DNA from: Chitinivibrionales bacterium
Lineage (GTDB): Bacteria; Fibrobacterota; Chitinivibrionia; Chitinivibrionales; FEN-1185
Assembly: GCA_035516255.1 (NCBI GenBank)
Contig: DATJAL010000002.1
Coordinates: forward strand, 186,001 to 250,000
Length of the DNA: 64,000 bases
Direction of reading: 5' to 3'
Shown here piece after piece: positions 44,109 to 53,126 of this stretch. Within the stretch, counting starts at the first letter, position 1. Each line of letters begins with the position of its first letter. A program made the position numbers and the translations under genes. The notes below the pieces were generated by a model. The model was not told where the DNA came from. It searched no databases and worked only from the letters and a program-made list of their open reading frames with translations.

Positions 44109-45128
44109 CTACTGTTTTGATATTCTCCTCCTGCTGTCTTCCACATACCCAAGGCCGCCCCACATGGCAATTGCGTGGACGGGGCAGGTGTTGAGGCAGA
44201 GGCCGCATCCGATGCACTTGTCCTTGTTGACCACATGACGCTGGCCCTTGATTCCCGTGATGGCTGCGGTGGGGCACGATCCCACGCATTCGGCGCAGCC
44301 GTCGCATTTGACGTCGATGTTCACCTTGGGCCTGACCTTGACAAGATCCATAAAGCTGTCTGAAGGGCAGGTGTGCGCGGCCACGATGAAATTTTCGCCC
44401 GATGAATAATCGAGAACGGGCAGGCTGTTTTCCATGGTGATGGCGCCCGAAGGCGTTGCCCTGACGCACTGGGTGCATGCGGTGCAGCCAACGGCGCAGT
44501 ACTGCAGCACCCTGCCGCCGCGGTCGCGGTTGGCGCACGCGAGGAATATCTTGTGCACGCGGGGTATGAGCTCGATGAGGCCGCGGGGGCACGCCTTGAC
44601 GCACAGGCCGCACCCGGTGCACGCGTCAGGGTTGACAACCGCAATAAGGTCGGCGGTGACGGCGACGGCGTTGAACGGGCATGCGGCAGCGCAGCTTCCC
44701 AGGCCGAGACAGGCGTCTCGGCATGTTTTGGGCCCGTTTTGCGCGATGAGCGCCGCCCGGCAGTCGGCAATACCCTGGTAGACGAAGCGCTGCGAGGTTT
44801 CCTTTGCTCCTCCTTTACAATGGACAATGGCCATGAGCGGTTCCGGCATGGAGATGGAGACGCCAAGAATATCGCCGATTGCGTGCGAAACCGGGGAGCC
44901 GCCGGGCACGCAGCCGGTGGACGCCGCCGTATGGTTTGCAATTGCCTTTGCAAAGGCGCGGCACGTGGAAAAACCGCACGCCCCGCAGTCAACGTTGGGG
45001 AGTGCGTTGTGGATTTTTTCGGCGGTTTCGTCGTTTCGCAGAAGAAAGGTGCGGGATGCAAGCCCGTACAGCAGGCCGAAAAACAGGCCGAGCATTCCGA
45101 GAAACAACGCGGGCAGAACAACGGTCAC
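44109..45128 (-). CDS. rnfB: RnfB, ferredoxin-type subunit of the Rnf complex
   Basis: RnfB feeds electrons from reduced ferredoxin into the Rnf ion pump. The 339-residue protein has an N-terminal membrane helix (residues 5-25), the cluster site NVDCGACGFSTCRAF, and several ferredoxin-like motifs: CRDACLGLGSCAAACP, CTGCGLCVKACP, CTACTQCVRATP (fourth Cys replaced by Thr), CDGCAECVGSCP, CIGCGLCLNTCP. The extended multi-cluster form resembles RnfB of anaerobic bacteria. It is the last gene of the operon, three bases beyond rnfA. Confidence 0.93.
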   Translation of the reverse strand: MTVVLPALFLGMLGLFFGLLYGLASRTFLLRNDETAEKIHNALPNVDCGACGFSTCRAFAKAIANHTAASTGCVPGGSPVSHAIGDILGVSISMPEPLMAIVHCKGGAKETSQRFVYQGIADCRAALIAQNGPKTCRDACLGLGSCAAACPFNAVAVTADLIAVVNPDACTGCGLCVKACPRGLIELIPRVHKIFLACANRDRGGRVLQYCAVGCTACTQCVRATPSGAITMENSLPVLDYSSGENFIVAAHTCPSDSFMDLVKVRPKVNIDVKCDGCAECVGSCPTAAITGIKGQRHVVNKDKCIGCGLCLNTCPVHAIAMWGGLGYVEDSRRRISKQ

Positions 45129-45131
45129 GGC

Positions 45132-45752
45132 TTATCCTCCTGTGACGCGGGTGAAATGAAGGCCCCAAAAGCCGAGAAACGCAAGGGACATGAGTCCGGC
45201 GCTCAGCAGAGAAATGGGAAATCCCGAGAGTGCTTTTGGGATTCTCGCGTATTCCAGGCGCTGCTGTATGCCCGTCATGAGCACGAGCGCGAGCGTGAAA
45301 CCGCCACCGGTGGCCAGCCCATTGACAAATGCTTCAAGCAGCGTGAACGGCTGGCGGGTGAAAGGGTTGGTTTGCGCATTGATGAGCGCCAACGCGATCA
45401 CGGCGCAGTTTGCCGCGATGGAAGGGATGTAGACGCCCGCTTTTTCATGGAGCGCGGGCCACAGTTTGGAAATTCCTGTTTCCGCGAGGAGCGAAAGCGA
45501 GACAATCACGAGGATGAACACCATGGTCTGCATGTATTCCATGGAGGCGGGCACCAGCACGTATCTTCGGACAGCCCAGGTGAACACCGAGGTGAAACCC
45601 ATGACGAACGTCACCGCGATCCCCATGCCGAACCCGTCCGAAAGCTTTTTAGTCCTGCCGAAGCAGGGGCAAACGCCGATCAGGCGCGACAGCACGATGT
45701 TGTTGATCAGAATCGAGGCGATGCAAAGATCGAGCAGCGCGTGCAGGTTCAT
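45132..45752 (-). CDS. rnfA: RnfA, membrane subunit
   Basis: The 206-residue integral membrane subunit has six hydrophobic helices. ILINNIVLSRLIGVCPCFG near the N-terminus carries the conserved cysteine that, with RnfE, binds the membrane Fe-S cluster, and IAANCAVIALALIN carries the second. FVNGLATGGGFTLALVLM is conserved. The gene's ATG overlaps the rnfE stop (four bases), so it is co-translated with rnfE. Confidence 0.95.
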   Translation of the reverse strand: MNLHALLDLCIASILINNIVLSRLIGVCPCFGRTKKLSDGFGMGIAVTFVMGFTSVFTWAVRRYVLVPASMEYMQTMVFILVIVSLSLLAETGISKLWPALHEKAGVYIPSIAANCAVIALALINAQTNPFTRQPFTLLEAFVNGLATGGGFTLALVLMTGIQQRLEYARIPKALSGFPISLLSAGLMSLAFLGFWGLHFTRVTGG

Positions 45753-46348
45753 CGCGGCCTCTCTCTTTTTCTCAAACGGAGAAAATTATAAAGTCCGAGC
45801 ACCAGCGCAAGGGCGAAGAATCCGCCGCAGGGACTCGCAAAAACGAGCAGGGGATTTTCCGACGGCACCACCCGCTGTCCGAAAAGCCGGAAGCTTCCGA
45901 GGATCTCACGGACAACGGAACAAAAAAATAACGCGGCGATAAATCCGGCTCCCATGGCCGCGCCGTCGATCACCGACGGTACAAGCCTGTTTTTTGCCGC
46001 GAAAGAATCTGTCCGTTCGAGGATGAGGCAGTTAACGGCGATGAGCGGCACGTAAATGCCGAGTCTGCCCCTCAGACCGGGGGCATGCGCCTGCAGAAGC
46101 ATGTCGGCGATGGTTGCAAAGCACGCGATCATCATGAGGCGGCAGAGCGCGGCGACATTCCGGGGAATCAGGTTACGCGTGAAAGATACCGCGGCGGCAG
46201 AGGCGACAAGAACTCCCCAAACACAAAGTCCCATTCCAACCGCGTCGCCCACGGTGGCTGTGACGGCCAGCGCGGGGCAGAGGCCGAGGCCGAGCCTGAA
46301 CAGGGGATTCTGATCAACAATGCCGCGGTTCAATTCGCCTTTCATCAT
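45749..46348 (-). CDS. rnfE: RnfE, membrane subunit
   Basis: The 199-residue protein is the RnfA paralogue with six helices. GIVDQNPLFRLGLGLCPALAVT contains one cluster cysteine and LIAVNCLILERTDSFAAKN the other. DGAAMGAGFIAALFF matches the family. Its ATG overlaps the stop of the short rnfG-position gene by four bases, and its stop overlaps rnfA. Together A and E form the ion-translocating pair. Confidence 0.95.
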   Translation of the reverse strand: MMKGELNRGIVDQNPLFRLGLGLCPALAVTATVGDAVGMGLCVWGVLVASAAAVSFTRNLIPRNVAALCRLMMIACFATIADMLLQAHAPGLRGRLGIYVPLIAVNCLILERTDSFAAKNRLVPSVIDGAAMGAGFIAALFFCSVVREILGSFRLFGQRVVPSENPLLVFASPCGGFFALALVLGLYNFLRLRKRERPR

Positions 46349-46542
46349 CTGGCCTCCAACGCGGGAGTTCGGGCTGAATCGGGCGCCGGCGGATGAGCCG
46401 GCATATTTTGATGGGCCGGTTCAGCCGTTGCGCCGGCCCTTGCGACGCCGGGATTTGCCGCATGGATCATGGCCACGAGAAGACCGCATAAAAACGCGGT
46501 GAGGGTTATGGCAAACACGGATTTGACAAACGCGCTACCCAT
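46345..46542 (-). CDS. Short RnfG-position protein lacking the FMN domain
   Basis: Only 65 residues are encoded where rnfG stands in the order C-D-G-E-A-B. The N-terminus (FVKSVFAITLTAFLCGLLVAMIHAA) matches the membrane helix that starts RnfG, but the roughly 120-residue periplasmic FMN-binding domain with its SGAT flavinylation motif is absent. A Pro/Ala-rich tail follows. There is no room for the domain between rnfD and rnfE, and its ends overlap both neighbours by a few bases, so a frameshift is unlikely. It may be a minimal G subunit or a decayed one. Confidence 0.65.
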   Translation of the reverse strand: MGSAFVKSVFAITLTAFLCGLLVAMIHAANPGVARAGATAEPAHQNMPAHPPAPDSARTPALEAR

Positions 46543-47575
46543 GTTTTCTCACCTCACCGAAATACCGCCGTCTGGTATATCGGTCAAGAATCGGGACCGC
46601 AAGGTTCATGAGGAGCACGGCCCAGCAGACACCGTCGGGATATCCGCCGAATTTTCTGATGACAAAGGTAAGGCCGCCGCAGCCGATGCCGAACAGGATG
46701 CGGCCCAAGCCGCTCATGGGCGAGGTGACCGGGTCGGCCGCGAAAAAAAACGCGCCGAGCATCGTGCCGCCGCAGAGCACCTGGTAGAGGGCGGCAATCA
46801 GTGAGTCCGCCGAAAACAAATCGCCGACGCCGCTGAAAATCCAGAACAGCACGAACAGTGTGCCCAGGAAAAATAACGGCGTCCTGAACCTTATAATGCC
46901 CCGGTAAAAAAGAAAAATCGCGCCCGCACCGACGGCGGCCGCGCTTGTGGCGCCCAAACTCCCGCCCACGTTTCCCCAGAAAAGGCTGGGAATCGCATCC
47001 TGAAGGTCAAGGGACGTGAAAACGCCGGAGGCCATGGCCGATTTGAAATACGCCAGCGGCGTGGCGGCGCTGATCCCGTCGAGTCCCCGCTGGAGGCCGC
47101 ACAATGTGCCGTGGGCCGGAACCGTCCACGACGACATGGCGGCGGGGAACGACACCATGAGGAACGCGCGTGCCGCGAGCGCGGGATTGACAAAGTTGTG
47201 TCCGAGCCCGCCGAACGCCATCTTGACAACTGCTATTGCGAACACGGCGCCGCAGGCGGCAATCCACAGGGGCAGGCGGGGAGGGAGCGAGAGGCCGAGC
47301 AGCAGGCCGGTGAGCACCGCGCTCAGGTCGCCGGTGGTGAGCGGCCTGCGGAAGAAGGCGCACAGCAGCGCCTCGGAGCCGACGGATGCCACAACGCACA
47401 GGGCGACGAGCAGCAGCGCGTAAACGCCGTAAAACACCGCCGACGCGGCGAGCGCCGGCGCAAGCGCGATAATGACCGCCAGCATGATGGAAGGCACCGA
47501 CTCGCCCTGCCGGATATGGGGCGGCGCCGAGACATACAAGAGCGGTTGCAGGCGGGCGGAAGCGGTATCGTTCAT
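46535..47575 (-). CDS. rnfD: RnfD, flavin-binding membrane subunit
   Basis: The 346-residue protein has about nine helices and begins with LLYVSAPPHIRQGES, typical of RnfD. The covalent FMN site is the Thr in GLDGISAATPLAYFK. GLGHNFVNPALAARAFLMVSFP and DPVTSPMSGLGRILFGIGCG are hallmarks. The frame extends to 47725 inside rnfC, but ATG 47575 overlaps the rnfC stop by ATGA and is the true start. It passes electrons through FMN and riboflavin across the membrane. Confidence 0.95.
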   Translation of the reverse strand: MNDTASARLQPLLYVSAPPHIRQGESVPSIMLAVIIALAPALAASAVFYGVYALLLVALCVVASVGSEALLCAFFRRPLTTGDLSAVLTGLLLGLSLPPRLPLWIAACGAVFAIAVVKMAFGGLGHNFVNPALAARAFLMVSFPAAMSSWTVPAHGTLCGLQRGLDGISAATPLAYFKSAMASGVFTSLDLQDAIPSLFWGNVGGSLGATSAAAVGAGAIFLFYRGIIRFRTPLFFLGTLFVLFWIFSGVGDLFSADSLIAALYQVLCGGTMLGAFFFAADPVTSPMSGLGRILFGIGCGGLTFVIRKFGGYPDGVCWAVLLMNLAVPILDRYTRRRYFGEVRKHG

Positions 47576-48927
47576 GATGCCGTTCCGCCCGGTGTTGCGG
47601 CGGCAGACGGCAGGCTGGCGCTGCTGGCCATGTATTTTCCAAGTTTCATGAAATGCACAAGGTTTATTTTTGCGGGGCAAACGTACGCGCACGACCCGCA
47701 TTCTACGCACGCCATGACACCCCATTCAATCGGTTCAGCCGTTTTTCCCTTGTCAATGAATTTCATGAGAAAAGATGGGTTCAATTTCATGGGACATGCC
47801 TGCATGCACCTTCCGCAGCCGATGCAGTCGTACTTCCGAATGCCGGGGAAAAGCGCCGAAAGTGCGACCACGCCCCGCGTGGTTTTGATGATCGGCGCAT
47901 CGAGCTCGGCCTGCGCGAGGCCGCGCATGGGCCCGCCCATGATTATTTTTTTCACCGCTTTCATGTCGGCGCCGCAATGTTCAAGCACATGCCTGACGGG
48001 GGTGCCGACGCGCACCAGCAAGTTTTTCGGCGACGCCACGCACGGGCCGGCAACCGTGATGACGCGCTGGTAAAGCGGAACGCCGGTCGCGACGGCCTGC
48101 GCAATGGCGTAGACCGTGGCGGCGTTGTGCACCACGCAGCCCACGTCCGCAGGGCTGCCTCTGTAAGGCGTTTCCCTTTTGGTAAGCGTCTTGACCAGTA
48201 TTTTCTCTTCGCTTTGCGGATATTTTGTTTTCGTGGACACCAACAAGAAATCGCTCAATTGCGGGTCCTTTACGGCTTGCGACACGGCTTTCAGGACGCC
48301 GGGCGTCTCGGCGGAAACCGCAATCACCGCTTTTTTAGCGCCCAGGATTTTTTTTACCATCAGCGCGCCGGTCAGCACGTCGCCGCACTTTTCGACCACC
48401 AGCCGGGCGTCCGCGGTCATGAGGGGTTCGCATTCGGTGCAGTTCAGTATGAAGGTGTCAATTTGTTTGCCGGACGAGGCAAGCTTGACGTGCGCGGGAA
48501 CGCCGTCTCCGCCCATTCCGACAATGCCGCATTCGCGGACCTTTTGAATGATTTCCTCAGGCGCGGCGTCGCGCCACGGCTTCTGCAGCGGCTTTGCGTC
48601 GGCCGCCCTGTCCTGGCCGTCGTTTTCGATTTCAGCCGCGAGCACGCGCTCGCCGTTTGGATGAGGAAACTTGGAAACGGAAAGCACGCTCCCTGAAACC
48701 GGCGAATGCACTGCGGCGGAATCAAGGCCGGCGGGCTCGGCAATGACCTGCCCCCGTAAAACCCTGTCGCCGCGTTTTACCACCGGGGTGGCGAGGATAC
48801 CCGCATGCTGCAGCATCGGCACAATTATTCTTGAGGGCGGAGGAAGTTCTTCGATGGCCAAATGCGCCGTGGTGAGCTTGCCGTTTGGCGGATGGATCCC
48901 CCCGCGAAAGCCTAATATCCGCAGCAC
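47572..48927 (-). CDS. rnfC: RnfC, NADH-binding peripheral subunit
   Basis: RnfC holds the FMN/NAD site that reduces NAD+. The 451-residue protein begins FRGGIHPPNGKLTT, has the barrel-sandwich segment AAVHSPVSGSVLSV, the Rossmann part with GGDGVPAHVKL, ILNCTECEPLMTAD, and GAKKAVIAVSAETP. The C-terminal ferredoxin domain carries CIGCGRCMQACP and CVECGSCAYVCP. It is shorter at the C-terminus than enterobacterial RnfC. It follows the STAS gene after 12 bases and is coupled to rnfD. Confidence 0.95.
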   Translation of the reverse strand: MLRILGFRGGIHPPNGKLTTAHLAIEELPPPSRIIVPMLQHAGILATPVVKRGDRVLRGQVIAEPAGLDSAAVHSPVSGSVLSVSKFPHPNGERVLAAEIENDGQDRAADAKPLQKPWRDAAPEEIIQKVRECGIVGMGGDGVPAHVKLASSGKQIDTFILNCTECEPLMTADARLVVEKCGDVLTGALMVKKILGAKKAVIAVSAETPGVLKAVSQAVKDPQLSDFLLVSTKTKYPQSEEKILVKTLTKRETPYRGSPADVGCVVHNAATVYAIAQAVATGVPLYQRVITVAGPCVASPKNLLVRVGTPVRHVLEHCGADMKAVKKIIMGGPMRGLAQAELDAPIIKTTRGVVALSALFPGIRKYDCIGCGRCMQACPMKLNPSFLMKFIDKGKTAEPIEWGVMACVECGSCAYVCPAKINLVHFMKLGKYMASSASLPSAAATPGGTAS

Positions 48928-48939
48928 GTCGTGGGTCCT

Positions 48940-49296
48940 TTACTTGGCAATGGCGTTTTTCCCCTGCTCCCAGAATTTTTCTTCGGACGGGAAGAGCGGC
49001 ACCACCTTGCCGATTTCAAGTACGTAAAACACGTCCCATACATTTCCTTCGGGGCAGACGATGGCGATGCTGCCGTCCTGTTTCTTGGCAAGGTAAGAAA
49101 GTTTGAGGATGGTTGAAAGTGAATAGCTCGCGATCGTCTTGAGCGCTTCGAGGTTGAGCAGAAAATGCTTTTCTCCTCTGCCGAGCTCTTCGTTGAAGAC
49201 CTCGCTGAGCTTGCGGGCGCCTTCCCAGTTGAGGTTGCCTGCAAGGTTAAAAACGACAAAGCCGTTTTTCTTTTGGGTATTGAGCAGAAACTGCAT
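48940..49296 (-). CDS. STAS-domain protein (anti-sigma factor antagonist-like)
   Basis: The 118-residue protein is a single STAS domain: NGFVVFNLAGNLNWEGARKL, HFLLNLEALKTIASYSLSTI with Ser residues near the usual phosphoacceptor site, then GSIAIVCPEGNVWDVF. ATG 49296 has GGGAG before it; the open frame extends to 49347. It lies only 12 bases before rnfC, so it is probably the first gene of the Rnf operon. It may be part of a partner-switching control system, but no partner kinase is nearby. Confidence 0.82.
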   Translation of the reverse strand: MQFLLNTQKKNGFVVFNLAGNLNWEGARKLSEVFNEELGRGEKHFLLNLEALKTIASYSLSTILKLSYLAKKQDGSIAIVCPEGNVWDVFYVLEIGKVVPLFPSEEKFWEQGKNAIAK

Positions 49297-49389
49297 CGGT
49301 TCTCCCGGCCGGTGTTTTTCTCTGTGTATAAAATTATATTTGGACAAGCATTAGCAAAGCCAAATCTTGTTCATCCCAACGGGGATATC

Positions 49390-49923
49390 ATGGGCATCGC
49401 AACCGTCCCGCCGCCGGTAAAACTGTTTATCGCGGAAATGTTCGACGCATCGGTGGATCACCGTGAGGTCCAGAGTGTCCTCGCGCAAAAATTCGGCGGC
49501 ATTGACGCCACCCTTGGACCAATTACGTTCAATTTCACCGAATATTATAAAGACGAAATGGGCGATGACCTGAAAAAAATGTACCTCACGTTCGAACCGC
49601 TCATTCAGCGCGACGCGCTGGCGGCCATCAAGATATTCACCAACGACATTGAACGGCGTTATAGGTCAAACGGCGGGCGCAGGCTCAATCTCGATCCCGG
49701 CTATCTTGCGCCCGACAAGCTCGTGCTAGCCAGCACCAAGGATTTTTACCACCGGGTGTACCTTTCGCAGGGGATTTTTGCCGAGGTAACGCTGCATTAT
49801 CGGAAGGGGAGTTACCGGTATTTTTCGTGGACCTATCCGGATTACAAGGAGCCCTCGTTTCTGGAGTTTTTGGAGGGGGCGAGGGCGGGGTACATGAAGG
49901 AAGTGCGGAATCCTTCGCGGTAG
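49390..49923 (+). CDS. DUF4416 family protein
   Basis: The 177-residue protein matches DUF4416 from memory of its pattern: PPVKLFIAEMFDA, FGGIDATLGPITFNFTEYY, DEMGDDLKKMYLTFEPLI, GRRLNLDPGYLAPDKLVLAS, and WTYPDYKEPSF. The family is widespread in anaerobic bacteria and of unknown function. ATG 49390 is preferred; the open frame begins at 49165 within the STAS gene on the other strand. It is divergent from the STAS-Rnf operon and shares its promoter gap. Confidence 0.8.
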   Translation: MGIATVPPPVKLFIAEMFDASVDHREVQSVLAQKFGGIDATLGPITFNFTEYYKDEMGDDLKKMYLTFEPLIQRDALAAIKIFTNDIERRYRSNGGRRLNLDPGYLAPDKLVLASTKDFYHRVYLSQGIFAEVTLHYRKGSYRYFSWTYPDYKEPSFLEFLEGARAGYMKEVRNPSR

Positions 49924-49929
49924 CGGGAT

Positions 49930-49963
49930 AAAAAAAGGAGGGGACCCTGAGACGGTCCCCTCC
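49930..49963 (-). terminator. Rho-independent terminator of the GH2 gene
   Basis: GGAGGGGACC (49937-49946) pairs with GGTCCCCTCC (49954-49963) over a seven-base loop, a perfect ten-pair stem. On the minus strand a seven-T run follows (complement of 49930-49936), placing it 38 bases after the GH2-like gene's stop. Confidence 0.9.
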
Positions 49964-50000
49964 GCCGAAATACGGGAACAACTCCTTTACAAAACCGAAA

Positions 50001-52847
50001 TCACCTGAGCAGCACCAGTTTTTTCGCCATCATGGCCTTTCCGTCCACGATCAGCTTCACAAAATACACCCCGGTGCGCGCCATGCCGTTGTCCGCTGAT
50101 TGACTTAATGCGACAGGATGCCATCCGGCCGGCTGCTTTAAGGCTGGAATGGTACGCACCACTCTGCCGCTCGCATTCATGATTTCAACCGAAACGTTCG
50201 CGGGCACGCTGATGAAATACCGTATCTTGTCGCCGGACGCGGCGACCTCCGTTATCAGCGCTTCCTTGAAATTCTGCGGGGACAATGACGGTTTTCCCGC
50301 GACCACCACCTGGTCGGTCACCGGCTTGATATCATACGTGGTGGTCGCCGTGGGAGTGGGGAGCCCGGCCACGGTCGCGGTCACCGTGACGGTGCCTGTG
50401 GTAAACTGCGACCGCACCGCTACCATGGCCATGCCGCCTTCGATGTTGAGTTCGGGATCGAGGGGCGCGTGATACCCGTAGGCCTGGCCCGTGGTGACGA
50501 ATTGGTCGCTGCCGCCGCGGTACGTTGCCGGTCCCGAAACGCTCCAGGTGATCTTGCCGGAATCGGTGGGACACCAGTTGTTGTTTGCATCAACGATCGT
50601 GGCCTTGATGAGCGCGACATCATAGCCATTTGCGGTGACCTGGAACGTCGAGCCGTCCGGCTTGGTGGTGTTCTGCTCCTGTGTGAGCACGATGTGGTGG
50701 GGCGCGCCGGCCGTCACCTTCTGGTCGGAGCACACAACGGCGCCGCTCGCGTTGAGGCCCTCCGCCTTGAGCGTGCCGGCCTGCCAGGCGACATTGGTAA
50801 ATGTGCATTGGAAGGGCAGCTGCGTGGTGGTGTTGCTCACGTCATTGATGCCGCCGGCAGCTCCCTGCTGGCCGTTGGGCGCCTGCGTTCCTATAACGTT
50901 TCCGTTGACGCTGAGACGCACCTGCGGGCAGTTGCTCCATACGTCAACCCGGACCGTGCCCGAGCGGTTCCAGTGGTTGGAGATCGCGATCCTCGGCTGG
51001 GTGGTGTAGGGGATCCAGCACACGCCGTATTGATAATAGAGAAACTTCGGGATGCGGCTGAAATCGGTCATGGAAGAACCGAACGAGCGCGCATTGTTCG
51101 AGTTCGTGCCGTCGAGGTACGGGCCGGTTTCTCCAGGCGTTTCCATAAAGTACCATTGCGCCATGCCGAAGCAATTGTTCTTGATGCCCGCGGCCCAGTC
51201 ACGCAAGAATTCACCCGACTGCATGACCTCCCAGTCGTAGGCGAACCGCTGCGAGTGCCTGCCCCAGTATTCGGACCCCCACCACGGGAAGTTGATGTTG
51301 TTGCCGAGGGGCTTCTGCTGCGCGTCGCAGCCCGTGAGCGTGCAGCCGTGCAGGTCGAGTTGGCCTTGGGTGAACGGCTTTCCGCGCAGCGCGGTCGCGC
51401 GCGGCGCAAGCGAGTCCCACACCGTGCTGAGCGCGCGCAAGGTGTCGGCATAGAGCGAATCCATGTCGCCGTTGGAAGCCTCCCACGCGAGGATGCACGG
51501 GTGGCTGCGGTCGCGGATGATCACGTCCCGGTGAATTTCTTTCTTGAGGGGCCGTTTGGAAGGCGTCTGGTCGATGGCCGGGTCGCTGAACGCTCCTTCG
51601 CCTTCGCCGGACGGCTGCACGATCATGATGCCGAACGCGTCGCAGGCCTCGACAAAGGTTCTGCTGCACGACGAATGGCCGGGCCGCCACAGGTTGCCGC
51701 CGACGTCGGCGAGCAGTTTCGCGTCGCGCCATTCAACCGCGGGCGGCACCGCGGTGCCGAGCGCCGGGTAGTCATAGCGCGAGGCCGCGCCGTACAGATG
51801 GTGCACGTGGCCGTTGATGTAAGGAAAATTCTTGTCCCACGTGATGGTGCGGATGCCCAGCGGGCTCTGCACGAGGTCCACCACGGTCGTTCCCAACTTA
51901 ACAATGTGATAAACAGTGTGGAGGTTCGGCTTGCCCCACGGGCTGTTGTTCGGGTACCAGAGTTTCGGGTTCGCGATGGTGCCCGACTGGTCGAACACGA
52001 AGCTTGACCCTGCCGGGATGGACTGCGTCTGGTCTTTCGAGAGCACCACGTTATTATTGGAGGCGTCAACCACTTTTGTGGTGACCGTGACGCTCTGGGC
52101 GGCAGTGCCGTCATTGAGCACGTTAGTGAGCATGCGCACGGTCGCCTGTGATCCGTCGGCGGCGACGTTCGTGGTGGCGACATAGGTGCCCCATTGCTTT
52201 GTGCCGGAATATTCATTGGTGGGCACGTGGACCTTGTCGGTCAGTATCAGCCACACCGGCCGGAAAGGCCCGCCCGAGCCTTGTCCGAACCTGAACACTG
52301 TGGCAAATCCTGGGTCTGCGAACCATGAAGCGTTCATGGCCACGCGGATGGCGATGACGTTGTCGGAACCGTCGGTAGTGACAAGACTGGTGATATCATT
52401 AGTAAATCCGGTAAACCCGACAACATGCGTGGCCGTCGTGTTTATTGAGCTGGAGGTGGGAAGCATGGTTCCGTTGACATACACCTGGCAGCCGAGGTGC
52501 ACGCCTTCGCACTCCAGGAAAACCTTTTTGCCCGCATATTTCGGGTCAAGCGTGAAGTGCTTGCGGTACCAGTAGGGACCGCCCGGAAGATTGCCGCCGC
52601 CGGAAGTGTTGTTGACAAACGTCTGGTCTTCCGCCATGCAGTGCGGAACGCCAATGTCGCTCCATCCGGCGTCGTTGAAGGAGGTGGCCTGGGCGCCTGT
52701 TACATCAGACTTGCTTATCTTCCAAGACGTTCCGCCGAGATTGAATACCACCCTGTTGCTCGAATCGGGTGTGTACGTCTGAGCGATACCCGAAATGGCG
52801 GCAACAAGAACAACGGCCAATATAAAAATACCGATTCGCCTAACCAT
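50001..52847 (-). CDS. Secreted GH2-like glycoside hydrolase with type IX-like sorting tail
   Basis: The 948-residue protein has a signal peptide (1-22), a GH2 sugar-binding jelly roll (about 40-215; PYWYRKHFTLDP, LECEGVHLGCQVYVNG), an Ig-like domain (225-330), a TIM barrel (335-620; PLGIRTITWDKNFPYING), further Ig/Big-type domains, and a C-terminal 90-residue region ending KAMMAKKLVLLR that resembles Por/type IX sorting domains. The acid/base site expected as N-E reads CILAWEASNGDMDS, so it is altered; WWGSEYWG around residue 524 fits the nucleophile. A GGGGGAGA ribosome site precedes ATG. Confidence 0.85.
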   Translation of the reverse strand: MVRRIGIFILAVVLVAAISGIAQTYTPDSSNRVVFNLGGTSWKISKSDVTGAQATSFNDAGWSDIGVPHCMAEDQTFVNNTSGGGNLPGGPYWYRKHFTLDPKYAGKKVFLECEGVHLGCQVYVNGTMLPTSSSINTTATHVVGFTGFTNDITSLVTTDGSDNVIAIRVAMNASWFADPGFATVFRFGQGSGGPFRPVWLILTDKVHVPTNEYSGTKQWGTYVATTNVAADGSQATVRMLTNVLNDGTAAQSVTVTTKVVDASNNNVVLSKDQTQSIPAGSSFVFDQSGTIANPKLWYPNNSPWGKPNLHTVYHIVKLGTTVVDLVQSPLGIRTITWDKNFPYINGHVHHLYGAASRYDYPALGTAVPPAVEWRDAKLLADVGGNLWRPGHSSCSRTFVEACDAFGIMIVQPSGEGEGAFSDPAIDQTPSKRPLKKEIHRDVIIRDRSHPCILAWEASNGDMDSLYADTLRALSTVWDSLAPRATALRGKPFTQGQLDLHGCTLTGCDAQQKPLGNNINFPWWGSEYWGRHSQRFAYDWEVMQSGEFLRDWAAGIKNNCFGMAQWYFMETPGETGPYLDGTNSNNARSFGSSMTDFSRIPKFLYYQYGVCWIPYTTQPRIAISNHWNRSGTVRVDVWSNCPQVRLSVNGNVIGTQAPNGQQGAAGGINDVSNTTTQLPFQCTFTNVAWQAGTLKAEGLNASGAVVCSDQKVTAGAPHHIVLTQEQNTTKPDGSTFQVTANGYDVALIKATIVDANNNWCPTDSGKITWSVSGPATYRGGSDQFVTTGQAYGYHAPLDPELNIEGGMAMVAVRSQFTTGTVTVTATVAGLPTPTATTTYDIKPVTDQVVVAGKPSLSPQNFKEALITEVAASGDKIRYFISVPANVSVEIMNASGRVVRTIPALKQPAGWHPVALSQSADNGMARTGVYFVKLIVDGKAMMAKKLVLLR

Positions 52848-53046
52848 CGTCTCCCCCCTTTTTTTAATGAAACGCTTAAAAAATGTTTAAAAGGTTGAAA
52901 TAAATTATTGGATAAACACAGGTTATACCCGTCACACCTCATTAAATATATCGTTTTTGCGACAATTTCGCCATATTTTTATTCTAAGAAAGAAATGTCG
53001 GGGCGGAGGTTTCGCGAAAAATTCAAATCAAGCCGGAAATATCGTG

Positions 53047-53075
53047 TTGACTGTTTATCCAGAAAGCGGTATTTT
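53047..53075 (+). promoter_or_regulatory. Sigma-70 promoter of the spermidine-synthase-like gene
   Basis: TTGACT (53047-53052) and TATTTT (53070-53075) are separated by 17 bases, about 50 bases before the ATG at 53127. The rest of the 279-base gap is AT-rich and shows nothing else. Confidence 0.5.
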
Positions 53076-53126
53076 CCATGATTACTCCAACGGCAAAATC
53101 GGATTTTTATCCGGAAAATTATAACG

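Noticed and set aside
44553-45791. 412-codon plus-strand frame across rnfB and rnfA
   Set aside because: It is antisense to unmistakable Rnf genes and its product shows no domain.
47111-48073. 320-codon plus-strand frame across rnfD and rnfC
   Set aside because: It is antisense to both genes, and its product is low complexity.
50469-52007. Long (512-codon) plus-strand frame inside the GH2 gene
   Set aside because: It is antisense to a gene with clear domains, signal peptide and ribosome site, and its product is Arg/Gly-rich like other shadows in GC-rich DNA.
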